From Peptococcaceae bacterium UBA6116 (lineage in GTDB: Bacteria; Bacillota; Desulfitobacteriia; Desulfitobacteriales; Syntrophobotulaceae): 15,085 nucleotides of DNA. The translations under genes were made by a program, and so were the position numbers. The notes under the pieces are model-generated. The model searched no databases. It saw nothing but the letters and a program-made list of their open reading frames with translations, and was not told where the DNA came from. This document shows positions 5,840 through 12,672 of this stretch, piece by piece; the stretch's first letter is position 1, and each line of letters opens with the position of its first letter. The DNA lies in NCBI GenBank assembly GCA_002423425.1, contig DIWC01000012.1, forward strand, positions 1-15,085. The letters run 5' to 3'.

Positions 5840-7234
5840 TCATTGTACAATTTCTTCAACATCACTGATCATGTTTCCCCTTTTAAGAGAAGCAAATATT
5901 CCAAATAAACTGGCAATGGTAAAAAGTATAAATGTTGCCCTTATGCTTTTTATAAGCATATCAGGCGGCATATTTGCAATTGTTGATTTTTCAATATACA
6001 TAGACATTATCAATGTTACTACAGCCATGCTGACAGCCTGGCCAATCAAACGCATAGTTGCAAGCACAGAGGAAGTAACACCATAGTATTTCTTTTCAAC
6101 CGTTCCCATCACTGCATTGGTGTTTGGCGCTGAAAATAAAGCCAACCCGATGCCAATTAGAATAAGATTTACTATAATCAGCCATAAAGGGTAACTACCT
6201 GAAATAAAGGAGAAGATTAAAAGACCAAGTGTAGTAATGCCCATGCCTAATGAAGCTACAATACGCGCCTCTTTCTTGTAGGAAAGCCATCCGGAAAAAG
6301 GAGAAAGAATTGCCATGATCAGTGGCTGACTCAGTAGAATTAAACCTGCAATCTGGGAATCGTATTTTAATACAATCTGGAGATATAGTGAAATGAGATA
6401 ACCTATGGCAAAAGTTGCGCTGTAATTTATGAGTGCAGCCAAGTTGGATAAGGAGAAGGCAAGATTATCCTTAAAAAGCCGCACCTGTATTACAGGTTGC
6501 TCCGTTCGCAATTCATGATAAACAAAAACAGCGAATATAATCAATCCCGGAATAATAATGTACTTTGCCCATGCTACTGAGGAAAATGCGGAAATTCCGT
6601 AAAGCAGTGAAGTTACAAATAAGATATAAAGAATATTGCCGTTTAAATCAGGCTTTTCGTCTTTTAAGCCTTCGTACTGTTCTTTTAGATATAATGTTAC
6701 AAATACACCTACAGCAAGACCCAGGACAAAAATAATATAAAAAATTGACCGCCATCCCAGATAATGATTAATAAAACCTCCGACTACAGGTCCTGTAGAT
6801 AGACCTATATATGTAGCAGCGGTGGAAAAGCCTAAAGCGAGTCCTCTTTTTTGTGGAGGAAATGCGGAAACCAAAATTGCCATGTTCGTACTAAAAATCA
6901 TCGCACTGGCTAATCCTTGCATAATTCTGAAGATGATAAGCGCCTGTATAGACCATGTCAGTCCTGATAATAAAGAAAATATGGAAAATAACCATATGCC
7001 GCCTAAGAATATCCTTTTTCTTCCGGCGATATCGGAAAGCCTTCCCATTGGCAGTGAAAAAGCAGCAGATGCCAATATATAGCCCGTAACTATCCAGTTG
7101 AGCAATATCGTACTGCTGTTGAATTCCGTGCCTATGGAAGGTATTGATAGTGTTATGGAGCTTCCCATAAATGTAGTTAAAAAAGATGTGACAGTAACAG
7201 CAATCAAAGTTGTTTTTTCATTAACCAATATCAT
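5840..7234 (-). CDS. MFS drug:proton antiporter, DHA2 (EmrB/QacA-like)
   Basis: A 464-residue transporter of the major facilitator superfamily, DHA2 branch, predicted to export drugs or other hydrophobic compounds using the proton gradient. It has about 14 hydrophobic segments, the motif A signature GRLSDIAGRKRIF after the second segment, RIMQGLASAM in the fourth and an antiporter motif C in the fifth (TGPVVGGFINHYLGWRS). The ATG at 7234 has AAGGTGAAC on the minus strand just upstream. It lies downstream of a MarR regulator and of a decayed second DHA2 gene, and upstream of the TauE-like permease, all in the same direction, suggesting a MarR-repressed export operon. The reading frame is intact and full length for the family. 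Confidence 0.93.
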   Translation of the reverse strand: MILVNEKTTLIAVTVTSFLTTFMGSSITLSIPSIGTEFNSSTILLNWIVTGYILASAAFSLPMGRLSDIAGRKRIFLGGIWLFSIFSLLSGLTWSIQALIIFRIMQGLASAMIFSTNMAILVSAFPPQKRGLALGFSTAATYIGLSTGPVVGGFINHYLGWRSIFYIIFVLGLAVGVFVTLYLKEQYEGLKDEKPDLNGNILYILFVTSLLYGISAFSSVAWAKYIIIPGLIIFAVFVYHELRTEQPVIQVRLFKDNLAFSLSNLAALINYSATFAIGYLISLYLQIVLKYDSQIAGLILLSQPLIMAILSPFSGWLSYKKEARIVASLGMGITTLGLLIFSFISGSYPLWLIIVNLILIGIGLALFSAPNTNAVMGTVEKKYYGVTSSVLATMRLIGQAVSMAVVTLIMSMYIEKSTIANMPPDMLIKSIRATFILFTIASLFGIFASLKRGNMISDVEEIVQ

Positions 7235-7265
7235 TTATAGTTCACCTTATCTTTCATTTTCAGTA

Positions 7266-7304
7266 TTACCATATAATTACCATATTCAAGAAGGCTTTAC
7301 GCAT
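7266..7304 (-). other. 12-codon leader ORF with a good ribosome binding site
   Basis: On the minus strand GAGAGGTGAT is followed after 3 bases by ATG (7302-7304) and the frame MRKAFLNMVIIW, then TAA (7266-7268). It lies 31 bases before the MFS start. It may be a regulatory leader peptide controlling the exporter, as in some antibiotic-resistance exporters, or merely the leftover start of another gene. Only its ribosome binding site and position support it. Confidence 0.3.
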
Positions 7305-7315
7305 AATATCACCTC

Positions 7316-7799
7316 TCAGTCTATCGAGGCATAGAAATTATTCAATACATCCGGCAGCTTGGTTAAACTAAACGGACCATACCGGCTGCCATTATTGCAA
7401 AACCTGATAAAGCAGGCTTTTGTACTTGCCGGTCCTAGATACTATTTGCTCGCTGGTGGTGCTGGCTATAACCAGGCCTAACATCATGGGTGTGGTTATA
7501 AACCCTGAATTTGAAGCTGTTTTTCCCAATACTCCACCCACTAGGCCTTGATATTTGCCTCTTTCCGCATAATTCCTCCGCCAAGACCGGCAACAGCCCT
7601 GTAAATATAAATTGAACCATTGTGTCGAAGTTCCGAAGACTTGATCCCGCTAAAAATACCACAACACCGCCGGATAAAACGGCTTTCTTCCCTACATATC
7701 TGCAAGCTTTTCGAAAATAGGAATCGAAATAGCAGAGGTTAACGTATAGGCTGTCAAAGCCCAGCTTAGATACTCCAGTCCTCCCAAATCAGAGAGGAT
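7316..7799 (-). pseudogene. Decayed DHA2-type MFS transporter
   Basis: Directly after the MarR stop, in the same frame, the minus strand reads DLGGLEYLSWALTAYTLTSA and IPIFEKLADM, then TAG (7692-7694) where DMYGRK is expected, then GRKAVLSGGVVVFLAG. A shifted frame gives RAVAGLGGGIM. Another gives ERGKYQGLVGGVLGKTA and ITTPMMLGLVIASTTSEQIV, then GFAIMAAGMV after a further frame change. These are pieces of TM1-2, TM4, TM5 and TM9-10 of a 14-segment exporter. The N-terminus, the centre and the C-terminus are deleted. The gene is clearly dead. Its closest kind is the neighbouring intact exporter, but the residues differ enough that it is a separate paralogue, not a recent copy. Confidence 0.88.
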
Positions 7800-8261
7800 C
7801 TATTTTACATCCTTCGGATTGACTTTGCTTAGCAGTATTTTCATATTATCCATTATTGACTGAAGTAACATAAAATCTTCATCATCAAACTTTACGAGCT
7901 TTTCCTTTATATATTTTTTATAGTTTTCCTTGTAATTTTCAATAAAAGCGTTTCCATGGCCCGTTAATTGAATATAGATGATTCTCCTGTCATTTTTATC
8001 GAAAACCCTTTCCACCAGATTTAGCTCAATGAGCCTGCCAACGTAGACGGTTATATTGGGCTTGGAAACGACAAGAGCTTTACCCAGGGAACTCATTGTG
8101 CTCATACCTTCCCTTTTCAAAGAGAAGAGTACTTCCAAATGAGGTTTGGAAACTTCCTTATTACATAAAATTTCATTTTGCACTCTAAACATTTTCTTAA
8201 AGAAAACAGGCATGATATAAGTTACATCATCAATAATTTTACTGATTTCCTTGTCAGTCAT
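7800..8261 (-). CDS. MarR-family transcriptional regulator
   Basis: A 153-residue protein with the MarR winged-helix pattern: an N-terminal helical dimerisation region, then SKPHLEVLFSLKREGMSTMSS, a recognition region VSKPNITVYVGRLIELNLVER, and the wing DKNDRRIIYIQLTGHG, followed by a C-terminal dimerisation helix. Family members are dimeric repressors released by small aromatic or drug-like ligands and often control adjacent exporters. ATG 8261 follows AAAGGATGTG on the minus strand. Two overlapping inverted repeats (8299-8332) stand upstream and could be its operators. Downstream lie a dead and a live MFS exporter. The stop TAG abuts the pseudogene without spacer, so a deletion has removed the original 3' flank and the exporter's first segment. 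Confidence 0.9.
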   Translation of the reverse strand: MTDKEISKIIDDVTYIMPVFFKKMFRVQNEILCNKEVSKPHLEVLFSLKREGMSTMSSLGKALVVSKPNITVYVGRLIELNLVERVFDKNDRRIIYIQLTGHGNAFIENYKENYKKYIKEKLVKFDDEDFMLLQSIMDNMKILLSKVNPKDVK

Positions 8262-8298
8262 TTTTCACATCCTTTCAAAATGATAAGTTGCTTAGTTC

Positions 8299-8332
8299 AA
8301 CTATTAAATCGAATAATAGTTACATTATGTAA
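8299..8332. promoter_or_regulatory. Candidate MarR operators
   Basis: AACTATT (8299-8305) and AATAGTT (8315-8321) form an inverted repeat with a 9-base spacer. The adjoining TTACAT-T-ATGTAA (8320-8332) is a perfect 13-bp palindrome. Both lie 38-71 bases upstream of the minus-strand MarR gene in an AT-rich promoter region. Size and symmetry are typical of MarR binding sites. No single unambiguous -35/-10 pair could be chosen. The intergenic stretch continues to 8474 without a gene. Confidence 0.5.
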
Positions 8333-8474
8333 TAATTAAAGATTGTAATAGTATCAAAAAGAGAAGTCAATAGCTATATCCTGAATCCGTAATGAAATAA
8401 TTATTAATCGGCTGAGATGCTTGGTATAATTGAGATAGAACTAATAAAGAAAATTCACTAGGCAGGTGCAGCGA

Positions 8475-8700
8475 ATGAAATTTATTCTTGAGAATTCCGA
8501 TGAAACATTAACAACGCCTTCAGGATTAGGTCTTATAGGATTATTGTTATCCAAAACCAAAATTAAGCAAAGATTCAATCAAATAACTCTTCCTAAAATC
8601 AAATCTGCTCCCAACATAACGCACGGTGATGTAGTAACGTCTTATGTGGGGTTATTGTGTCAGGGAAAAAACGACTACGGCCATATTGAACAATTTCGTG
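8475..8700 (+). pseudogene. IS1380-type transposase, N-terminal fragment
   Basis: ATG 8475 follows AGGCAGGTG. The first about 75 residues (MKFILENSDETLTTPSGLGL, then HGDVVTSYVGLLCQGKNDY and IEQFR) match the N-terminal end of IS1380-family DDE transposases. The catalytic core is entirely absent: after about base 8700 the same open frame continues into a different protein family. The left inverted repeat of the IS is not evident. Together with the following piece this creates one 170-residue chimeric frame, unlikely to be active. Confidence 0.7.
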
Positions 8701-8987
8701 CCTTTCATGCTGGAATCGGTAAGATACTGAAAAATCCCCATTACCTTGGTGATGATTATTACCCTGCAATCATTGAGCCAGATACCTTTGAAGCCGTTCA
8801 AGAGGAACGGATTAGACGGGCATCCGCTCTCGGCAGAATACGCGAGCTTAAAGAGGATAAGGCAGCTGTCTACCCCACTACCTTCCGAATCATTGAGGGG
8901 ACCCAAGTATATGATAATCCTTTTGAACAGGCGGAATACGCCTACACACTAATTGAAAGCGAGGTGCAGACTTTTGGCGACAAATAA
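8701..8987 (+). pseudogene. Large serine recombinase, C-terminal remnant
   Basis: The frame shared with the IS1380 fragment switches to KILKNPHYLGDDYYP, IIEPDTFEAVQEERIRRASA and PFEQAEYAYTLIESEV, a pattern from the C-terminal recombinase and zinc-ribbon-linked region of clostridial large serine recombinases. The N-terminal catalytic part was replaced by the IS fragment. Its stop (8985-8987) overlaps the TTG start of the next recombinase by 14 bases, an arrangement that fits tandem recombinase genes translated together. Confidence 0.75.
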
Positions 8988-9728
8988 AACCGTTACGGTG
9001 CTTCCGGCAAGGAAGCATATCCGAAAAGATAGTGATGAAGAAAAGCCAAAACTCCGTGTAGCTGCTTATTGTAGGGTCTCCACTGACAGTGACGAACAGT
9101 CTGCCAGCTACGAAGCGCAGATTGAGCATTACACAGCTTACATCAACGGACATCCGGATTGGACGCTGGCTGGAATATTTGCGGATGACGGTATATCCGG
9201 CACCAATACCAAAAAGCGCGAAGAATTCAACCGAATGATCGATGAGTGTATGGCAAGGGCGAGGTCATGCTAACGATTATGGCTTCCCTTGCACAGCAGG
9301 AAAGCCAATCTTTAAGCCAGAATGTGAAGCTGGTCCTGCAATACCATTACCAGCAGGGCGAAATCCAAATCAACTGTAATCGCTTCCTCGGTTATGACAA
9401 GGATGAGAATAAGCATCTGGTGATTGTTCCCGAGGAAGCTGAAATCGTTAAGCGCATCTACCGGGAGTACCTTGAGGGCGCCAGTATGCTGAAAATTTCC
9501 CGTGGCTTGGAAGCCGACGGTATTCTAAACGGAGCAGGCAAGGAAAGGTGGCACACCAGCAACATAAATCAGATCCTACGAAATGAGAAGTACATCGGAG
9601 ATGCCCTACTGCAAATCTCCTGCTTGGTATTGATAAAACAATATGCACCGAAAGAGGGCAAGAACCGCTTGAAATCAAGCCTTTCTTGCCCTCTAACCAT
9701 TAAACTACCGTCGGATTTTTGCTGTTGA
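8974..9728 (+). pseudogene. Large serine recombinase with internal deletion and frameshift
   Basis: Translation would begin at TTG 8974, preceded by GAGGTG, giving MATNKTVTVLPARKH. The resolvase domain follows: KLRVAAYCRVSTDSDEQ with nucleophile Ser36, then FADDGISGTNTKKREEFNRM. At about 9250 the family sequence jumps from DECMA to KGEVMLTIMASLAQQES and changes frame, ending at TAA 9271-9273 in the first frame. About 45-50 residues that normally lie between are missing, including the SISRFARN catalytic arginine region. The second frame continues with the recombinase domain (FLGYDKDE, PEEAEIVKRIYREYLEGAS, HTSNINQILRNEKYIGDALL) to about 9612. Unrelated residues then end at 9728, so the zinc-ribbon end is also lost. 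These enzymes integrate and excise conjugative elements; this copy must be inactive. Confidence 0.88.
9653..9694. repeat. 42-base near-perfect hairpin
   Basis: AGAGGGCAAGAACCGCTTGA (9653-9672) and TCAAGCCTTTCTTGCCCTCT (9675-9694) pair at 18 of 20 positions with only AA between. A minus-strand frame on the far side ends LPKAVNSKNPTVV at TAA 9700-9702, so the hairpin could be the terminator of a lost minus-strand gene. It has no long T-run on either strand. It lies beyond the point where recombinase homology ends and probably came in with foreign sequence. Confidence 0.6.
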
Positions 9729-9753
9729 CCGCTTTAGGCAGCCTCCAAGTGTG

Positions 9754-9815
9754 AAAGTAACCGTTAAATTACAGGGGTAATCGTTAAATTACTGGTGCAT
9801 TTTAACGGTTACTTT
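9754..9815. repeat. Iteron-like repeat cluster GTAAyCGTTAAATTAC
   Basis: GTAACCGTTAAATTAC (9757-9772) and GTAATCGTTAAATTAC (9777-9792) are direct repeats differing at one base, 20 bases apart. TTTAACGGTTACTTT (9801-9815) is an exact inverse complement of 9754-9768. Regular spacing plus an inverted copy suggests a protein-binding array, perhaps a recombinase site or mobile-element end. It lies 16 bases from the end of the ADP-ribosylglycohydrolase gene. No gene is visible in 9729-9831. Confidence 0.65.
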
Positions 9816-9831
9816 GGAAAATGCGCCGCTC

Positions 9832-10677
9832 CTATTTGTCGTGTTGCTCCCAGCGTTCAAGCACATCTTTCAACGGCTCATCGAGATAAGACAGAGCTTT
9901 CTCCCGAATCCAATCCGGAACACCATAGGCGGCCTCGGCAATGCTGCCGGTGATGGCGGCGAGGGTGTCACTGTCTCCTCCGAGAGAGATGGCATTTCGG
10001 ATTGCTTCCTCAAAGTCCGTACTTTCAAGGAACGCAATAATCGCTTGTGGTACCGTATCCTGACAGCTTTCGTTGAAGCGGTAAGTGGGACGGATTTCGT
10101 CAAGCGTCCGGGATAGGTCATATCCAAGATTGGATTCTATGAGCTTTTTCATTTCAGCTTTCAATTCTTCAAGCGACCACGGCTCGCAATAATCGAAGGC
10201 GTGGCCACCAGCGTAGAATCGGCTTAAAAATATCGCTGCCGCCGTAGCTTGTGCGCCTTTGATACCCTCGGAGTGGTTATGCGTTACCTCGGCAGATCTT
10301 GTTACACATTCCCAACCGTTCGACGGCCAACAGCCTGTACGCCCATAGAATCCGCAATTCATTACCCACGCGCAAGGAGAAACCCTCATCGCCGAACCGT
10401 TGCCCCAAGAGTTGTACGGCTTACGGTCATCGGAGTTTATCCAACTGCCGAACTGCCCACCATACCCGGCATTCGGGTAGAGCTGTCCCCACTTCTTGTA
10501 GGCATCAATGAAATCGTCGGCTTTACCACCGTTCATCAGAGCGTCTGCGGTGGCGATGGTCATCACTGTGTCATCCGTGAAAAAGCAGTCGTCGCGGAAC
10601 AGCGGGAAGTCCTTTATTTTTATGTTATGCCATTCGTAGACCGAACCTACGATGTCTCCAATAATCGCTCCGAGCAT
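9832..10677 (-). CDS. ADP-ribosylglycohydrolase (DraG/ARH family)
   Basis: A 281-residue enzyme expected to hydrolyse ADP-ribose from a protein, nucleic acid or small-molecule acceptor using two metal ions. Family motifs are complete: GDIVGSVYE (7-15), TDDT (34-37), GNGSAMRVSP (about residue 93) with an aromatic stretch before it, THNHSEGIKGAQA, and the C-terminal GGDSDT (233-238) supplying metal-binding aspartates. Length is typical. ATG 10677 has GAGGAGG about 9 bases upstream on the minus strand and overlaps the VWA gene stop by one base (TAATG), so the two are probably translationally coupled. Neighbouring macro-domain and VWA genes point to an ADP-ribose-related module. The target is not readable from sequence. 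Confidence 0.93.
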   Translation of the reverse strand: MLGAIIGDIVGSVYEWHNIKIKDFPLFRDDCFFTDDTVMTIATADALMNGGKADDFIDAYKKWGQLYPNAGYGGQFGSWINSDDRKPYNSWGNGSAMRVSPCAWVMNCGFYGRTGCWPSNGWECVTRSAEVTHNHSEGIKGAQATAAAIFLSRFYAGGHAFDYCEPWSLEELKAEMKKLIESNLGYDLSRTLDEIRPTYRFNESCQDTVPQAIIAFLESTDFEEAIRNAISLGGDSDTLAAITGSIAEAAYGVPDWIREKALSYLDEPLKDVLERWEQHDK

Positions 10678-11330
10678 TATTTTCGACCTCCTCGCCGCTT
10701 CACGTCTTTGCGGATTTCCTCAAAGCAAGCCTCGTCAACGGTTCCGACCTCACGGAATGTCGCCACAGCACTTGCCATTACCTTGAAATTCAGTTCCGTA
10801 CCCTCGCTGTCAGCAAGGTAGTCAATCGCCCTGTCAGGCGCAATTCCAAAGCGCCCAGCTGTCTGAACCGCGTAGATGTTTGCGCCAAGGAAGATGAACT
10901 CCCAGCCGTATTTCGTCTTTTGACGCTCAATCTGCGTTTTGACCTTTTCTGCGGAGTATTCGCGGCTTGAGTTTTCCTCGCCGTCCGTGATAATCACAAA
11001 CATCACTTTTTCGGCACGGTAGTCGTCTGCGGTGTGCTTCTGGGCATTACCGATTTTGTTTATCGTCATGCCGATTGCATCGAGCAATGCGGTGGAGCCT
11101 CCGACCTGATACTCCTTTTCCGTAATAGTGCTGACTGCCTTAATGTCGATGCGGTCGTGGAGCAGCTCATAATTGTTATCGAACAGCACCGTTGTGATGT
11201 GGCATTCGCCTGCGACCGCCTGCTGCTTGGTAAGCATTGAATTGTATCCGCCAATTGTGTCAGCTTCCAGTCCGCTCATCGATCCACTTTTGTCGAGTAT
11301 ACATACTAATTCCGTTAATCCTTTTTTCAT
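10677..11330 (-). CDS. von Willebrand factor A (MIDAS) domain protein, TerY-like
   Basis: A single-domain VWA protein of 217 residues from ATG 11330 (219 from ATG 11334-11336). The inner ATG is preferred because AGGAGG (11339-11344) is 8 bases away, against only 2 for the outer one. The metal-ion-dependent adhesion site is complete: DKSGS (Asp13, Ser15, Ser17), GGSTALLDAIG (Thr80) and ITDGEEN (Asp116). No signal peptide or membrane segment is seen, so it is cytoplasmic, like the TerY proteins of tellurium/stress systems, where VWA domains assemble partners through Mg2+. Its stop overlaps the glycohydrolase start. A palindrome reaching its Shine-Dalgarno sequence suggests regulation. Family assignment is firm; the role in this cluster is inferred. 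Confidence 0.9.
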   Translation of the reverse strand: MKKGLTELVCILDKSGSMSGLEADTIGGYNSMLTKQQAVAGECHITTVLFDNNYELLHDRIDIKAVSTITEKEYQVGGSTALLDAIGMTINKIGNAQKHTADDYRAEKVMFVIITDGEENSSREYSAEKVKTQIERQKTKYGWEFIFLGANIYAVQTAGRFGIAPDRAIDYLADSEGTELNFKVMASAVATFREVGTVDEACFEEIRKDVKRRGGRK

Positions 11331-11342
11331 TTCCATGTCCTC

Positions 11343-11379
11343 CTAAGGTTTAATGTAACCTTAGAATACTACTTGGCAA
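11343..11379 (-). promoter_or_regulatory. Palindrome and candidate promoter before the VWA gene
   Basis: CTAAGGTT (11343-11350) and AACCTTAG (11357-11364) are a perfect 8-bp inverted repeat with a 6-base centre. On the minus strand its second arm runs straight into AGGAGG. A possible promoter, TTGCCA (11374-11379) with TACATT (11352-11357) and a 16-base spacer, would place the -10 inside the palindrome. It could be an operator or, in a read-through transcript, a hairpin affecting ribosome access. Confidence 0.45.
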
Positions 11380-11411
11380 GGGGTGGAAGGTCGCTTCGGA
11401 AACGACAAATA

Positions 11412-11888
11412 CTAATTGATGATTTTTTTAATAATTGCCGACAATTCATTTTGATACTCCGTTTGTCTACCACAAGCCGGAAAAGGCACATTAAAAGCGG
11501 TTTCCCGGTCAATGTAGCCGTGCTCGCAGACCTTGTTGAATATAATTTCTCGCATATCTCCCTTTTTTACAACAATAATATATTTCGGTCTAAGCTCTTT
11601 AATATTGAGGAGTAGTCGTGGCAATCCTAATCTGATTTGCTCGCGACGTTCAAGATATGGAAGTCCGTTTACCGGCATATCGCAAACATCATATAGCCAG
11701 TAGCCATATTGCTTGAAATGTTCAAGTGAAAAGTTTTTATCAGCTTGTTCAAACGCCTGCTTTGTATATTTATAGAGGTTTGAATCACCATTATAAAAAA
11801 AAGTGCCTCCCTGAGGGCGTGATTCGCCCACAAAAAGGATTTTAACTATATGGGGCTTGTAGTTTTTTCTTATGGTCTCATGTTGCAA
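11412..11888 (-). CDS. Small uracil-DNA-glycosylase-fold-like protein (hypothetical)
   Basis: About 158 residues from TTG 11888, chosen because GGAGG lies 8 bases upstream; the GTG at 11897 sits directly on that site. The beginning HIVKILFVGESRPQGGTFFY resembles the GES/GEx-P motif at the first strand of uracil-DNA glycosylase superfamily proteins, and LRPKYIIVVKKG followed by VPFPACGRQTEY could be the central strand and the C-terminal motif. The classical catalytic residues are not clear, so activity on DNA is doubtful. It may act on another nucleotide or nucleoside-like substrate. It follows the macro-domain gene with the ribosome binding site inside that gene's 3' end, suggesting operon linkage. 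The functional call is tentative; that it is a real gene is likely. Confidence 0.6.
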   Translation of the reverse strand: MQHETIRKNYKPHIVKILFVGESRPQGGTFFYNGDSNLYKYTKQAFEQADKNFSLEHFKQYGYWLYDVCDMPVNGLPYLERREQIRLGLPRLLLNIKELRPKYIIVVKKGDMREIIFNKVCEHGYIDRETAFNVPFPACGRQTEYQNELSAIIKKIIN

Positions 11889-11893
11889 ACGAT

Positions 11894-12625
11894 TCACCCT
11901 CCCAACAATGGCTGATCGTACTCGAACGGCACTTCATTTATCTCGAAAACGTCATATTTGCCGTTTGTGATGAAATATTCCACGATTACATCGAACTTGG
12001 CCGCATGGGAAAGTGCATAGCCTGCCCTCTCCAAGAGGTCATCAGTTTCGTTTAGTGACAATTCCAGTGCCACGGCAAGAGCAATGGCAGTGCGCTTACT
12101 CGGCGTATAGCCTTTGTTGCTCCGTATCTTGGAGAACAGCTTACGATCGAGGTTGGCGCGTTTATAAACCTCCACATCTTTCAGTTCTTTGACGTCAATC
12201 AGACGCAGGAGCATCTGAGAAAACGGCTCGTCAAGGTTACCAACTAAATCATCAAGTGGGGCAGATGCGCCAACGGACGGAGCGATCATCTCTTCGAAAA
12301 TAGGCTTGTTGTATTTGCTAATGCCCTCATCGGCTTCGTATAAGGCTTCCCGCTCTACATCAAGCAGTTGCCGCCGCCTGATTTGGTGCGTGTCGACGTA
12401 ATGCTCGTCGATGTAGCTCTCGACTGCTCCGAGCAGTTCGCAGCTAATGGTGAATGCTGACTTGTCAAACACCACAAGTGTCACGTCAAGGTCGTGGTCT
12501 GCAAGGAAATCTTGAATTGTTGAGGTGGCTACTTGAAGTGCCTCATCTTTCGGATAGCCGTAGATACCACTTGAAATCAGCGGAAATGCTATGCTTTCAC
12601 ACTTATTTTCAACGGCTCTTTTCAA
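11894..12625 (-). pseudogene. Macro-domain protein with C-terminal HTH-like region, 5' truncated by IS
   Basis: The first about 55 residues (LKRAVENKCESIAFPLISSGIYGYPKDEAL, in two pieces: ESIAFPLISSGIYGYPKDEA and VTLVVFDK) are the second half of a macro domain, which binds ADP-ribose or removes it from targets. The first half, including the NAAN-type loop, is missing because the IS at 12631 cuts the gene. The remainder (about 95-243) ends with an XRE-like helical region (VYKRANLDRKLFSKIRSNKG, then SKRTAIALAVALEL and ERAGYALS), often seen C-terminal to macro domains in Clostridia. A residual start TTG 12625 exists and the frame is otherwise open, so a truncated protein with the HTH-like domain could still be made from the IS-borne promoter. 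The last codon overlaps the ribosome binding site of the next gene. Confidence 0.85.
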
Positions 12626-12630
12626 CCTAA

Positions 12631-12651
12631 ATTCCCTAAATATTATAGCGT
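12631..12651. repeat. IS terminal inverted repeat, transposase 3' side
   Basis: ATTCCCTAAATATTATAGCG followed by T; it matches the reverse complement of 14337-14357 at 19 of 21 positions. Its inner part ATTATAGCGT recurs at the transposase start. Confidence 0.85.
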
Positions 12652-12672
12652 GTTATTAAATAACAATGTCAA
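12642..12672 (-). promoter_or_regulatory. Outward-facing promoter at the IS end
   Basis: On the minus strand TTGACA (12667-12672, in the last transposase codons) and TATAAT (12642-12647, in the terminal repeat) are both perfect consensus hexamers, separated by 19 bases. It points into the truncated macro gene at 12625. The long spacer probably lowers strength. Confidence 0.5.

Noticed and set aside
8652..8906. Minus-strand 84-codon frame
   Set aside because: Shadow of the recombinase remnant; no family resemblance and no ribosome binding site.
9754..9815. Plasmid replication origin iterons
   Set aside because: No replication initiator gene nearby; only two direct copies and one inverted copy, so an origin cannot be supported.
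10249..10821. Plus-strand 190-codon frame opposite the glycohydrolase
   Set aside because: Antisense to two strongly recognised genes; no ribosome binding site and an Arg/Ser/Thr-rich unstructured product typical of shadow frames.
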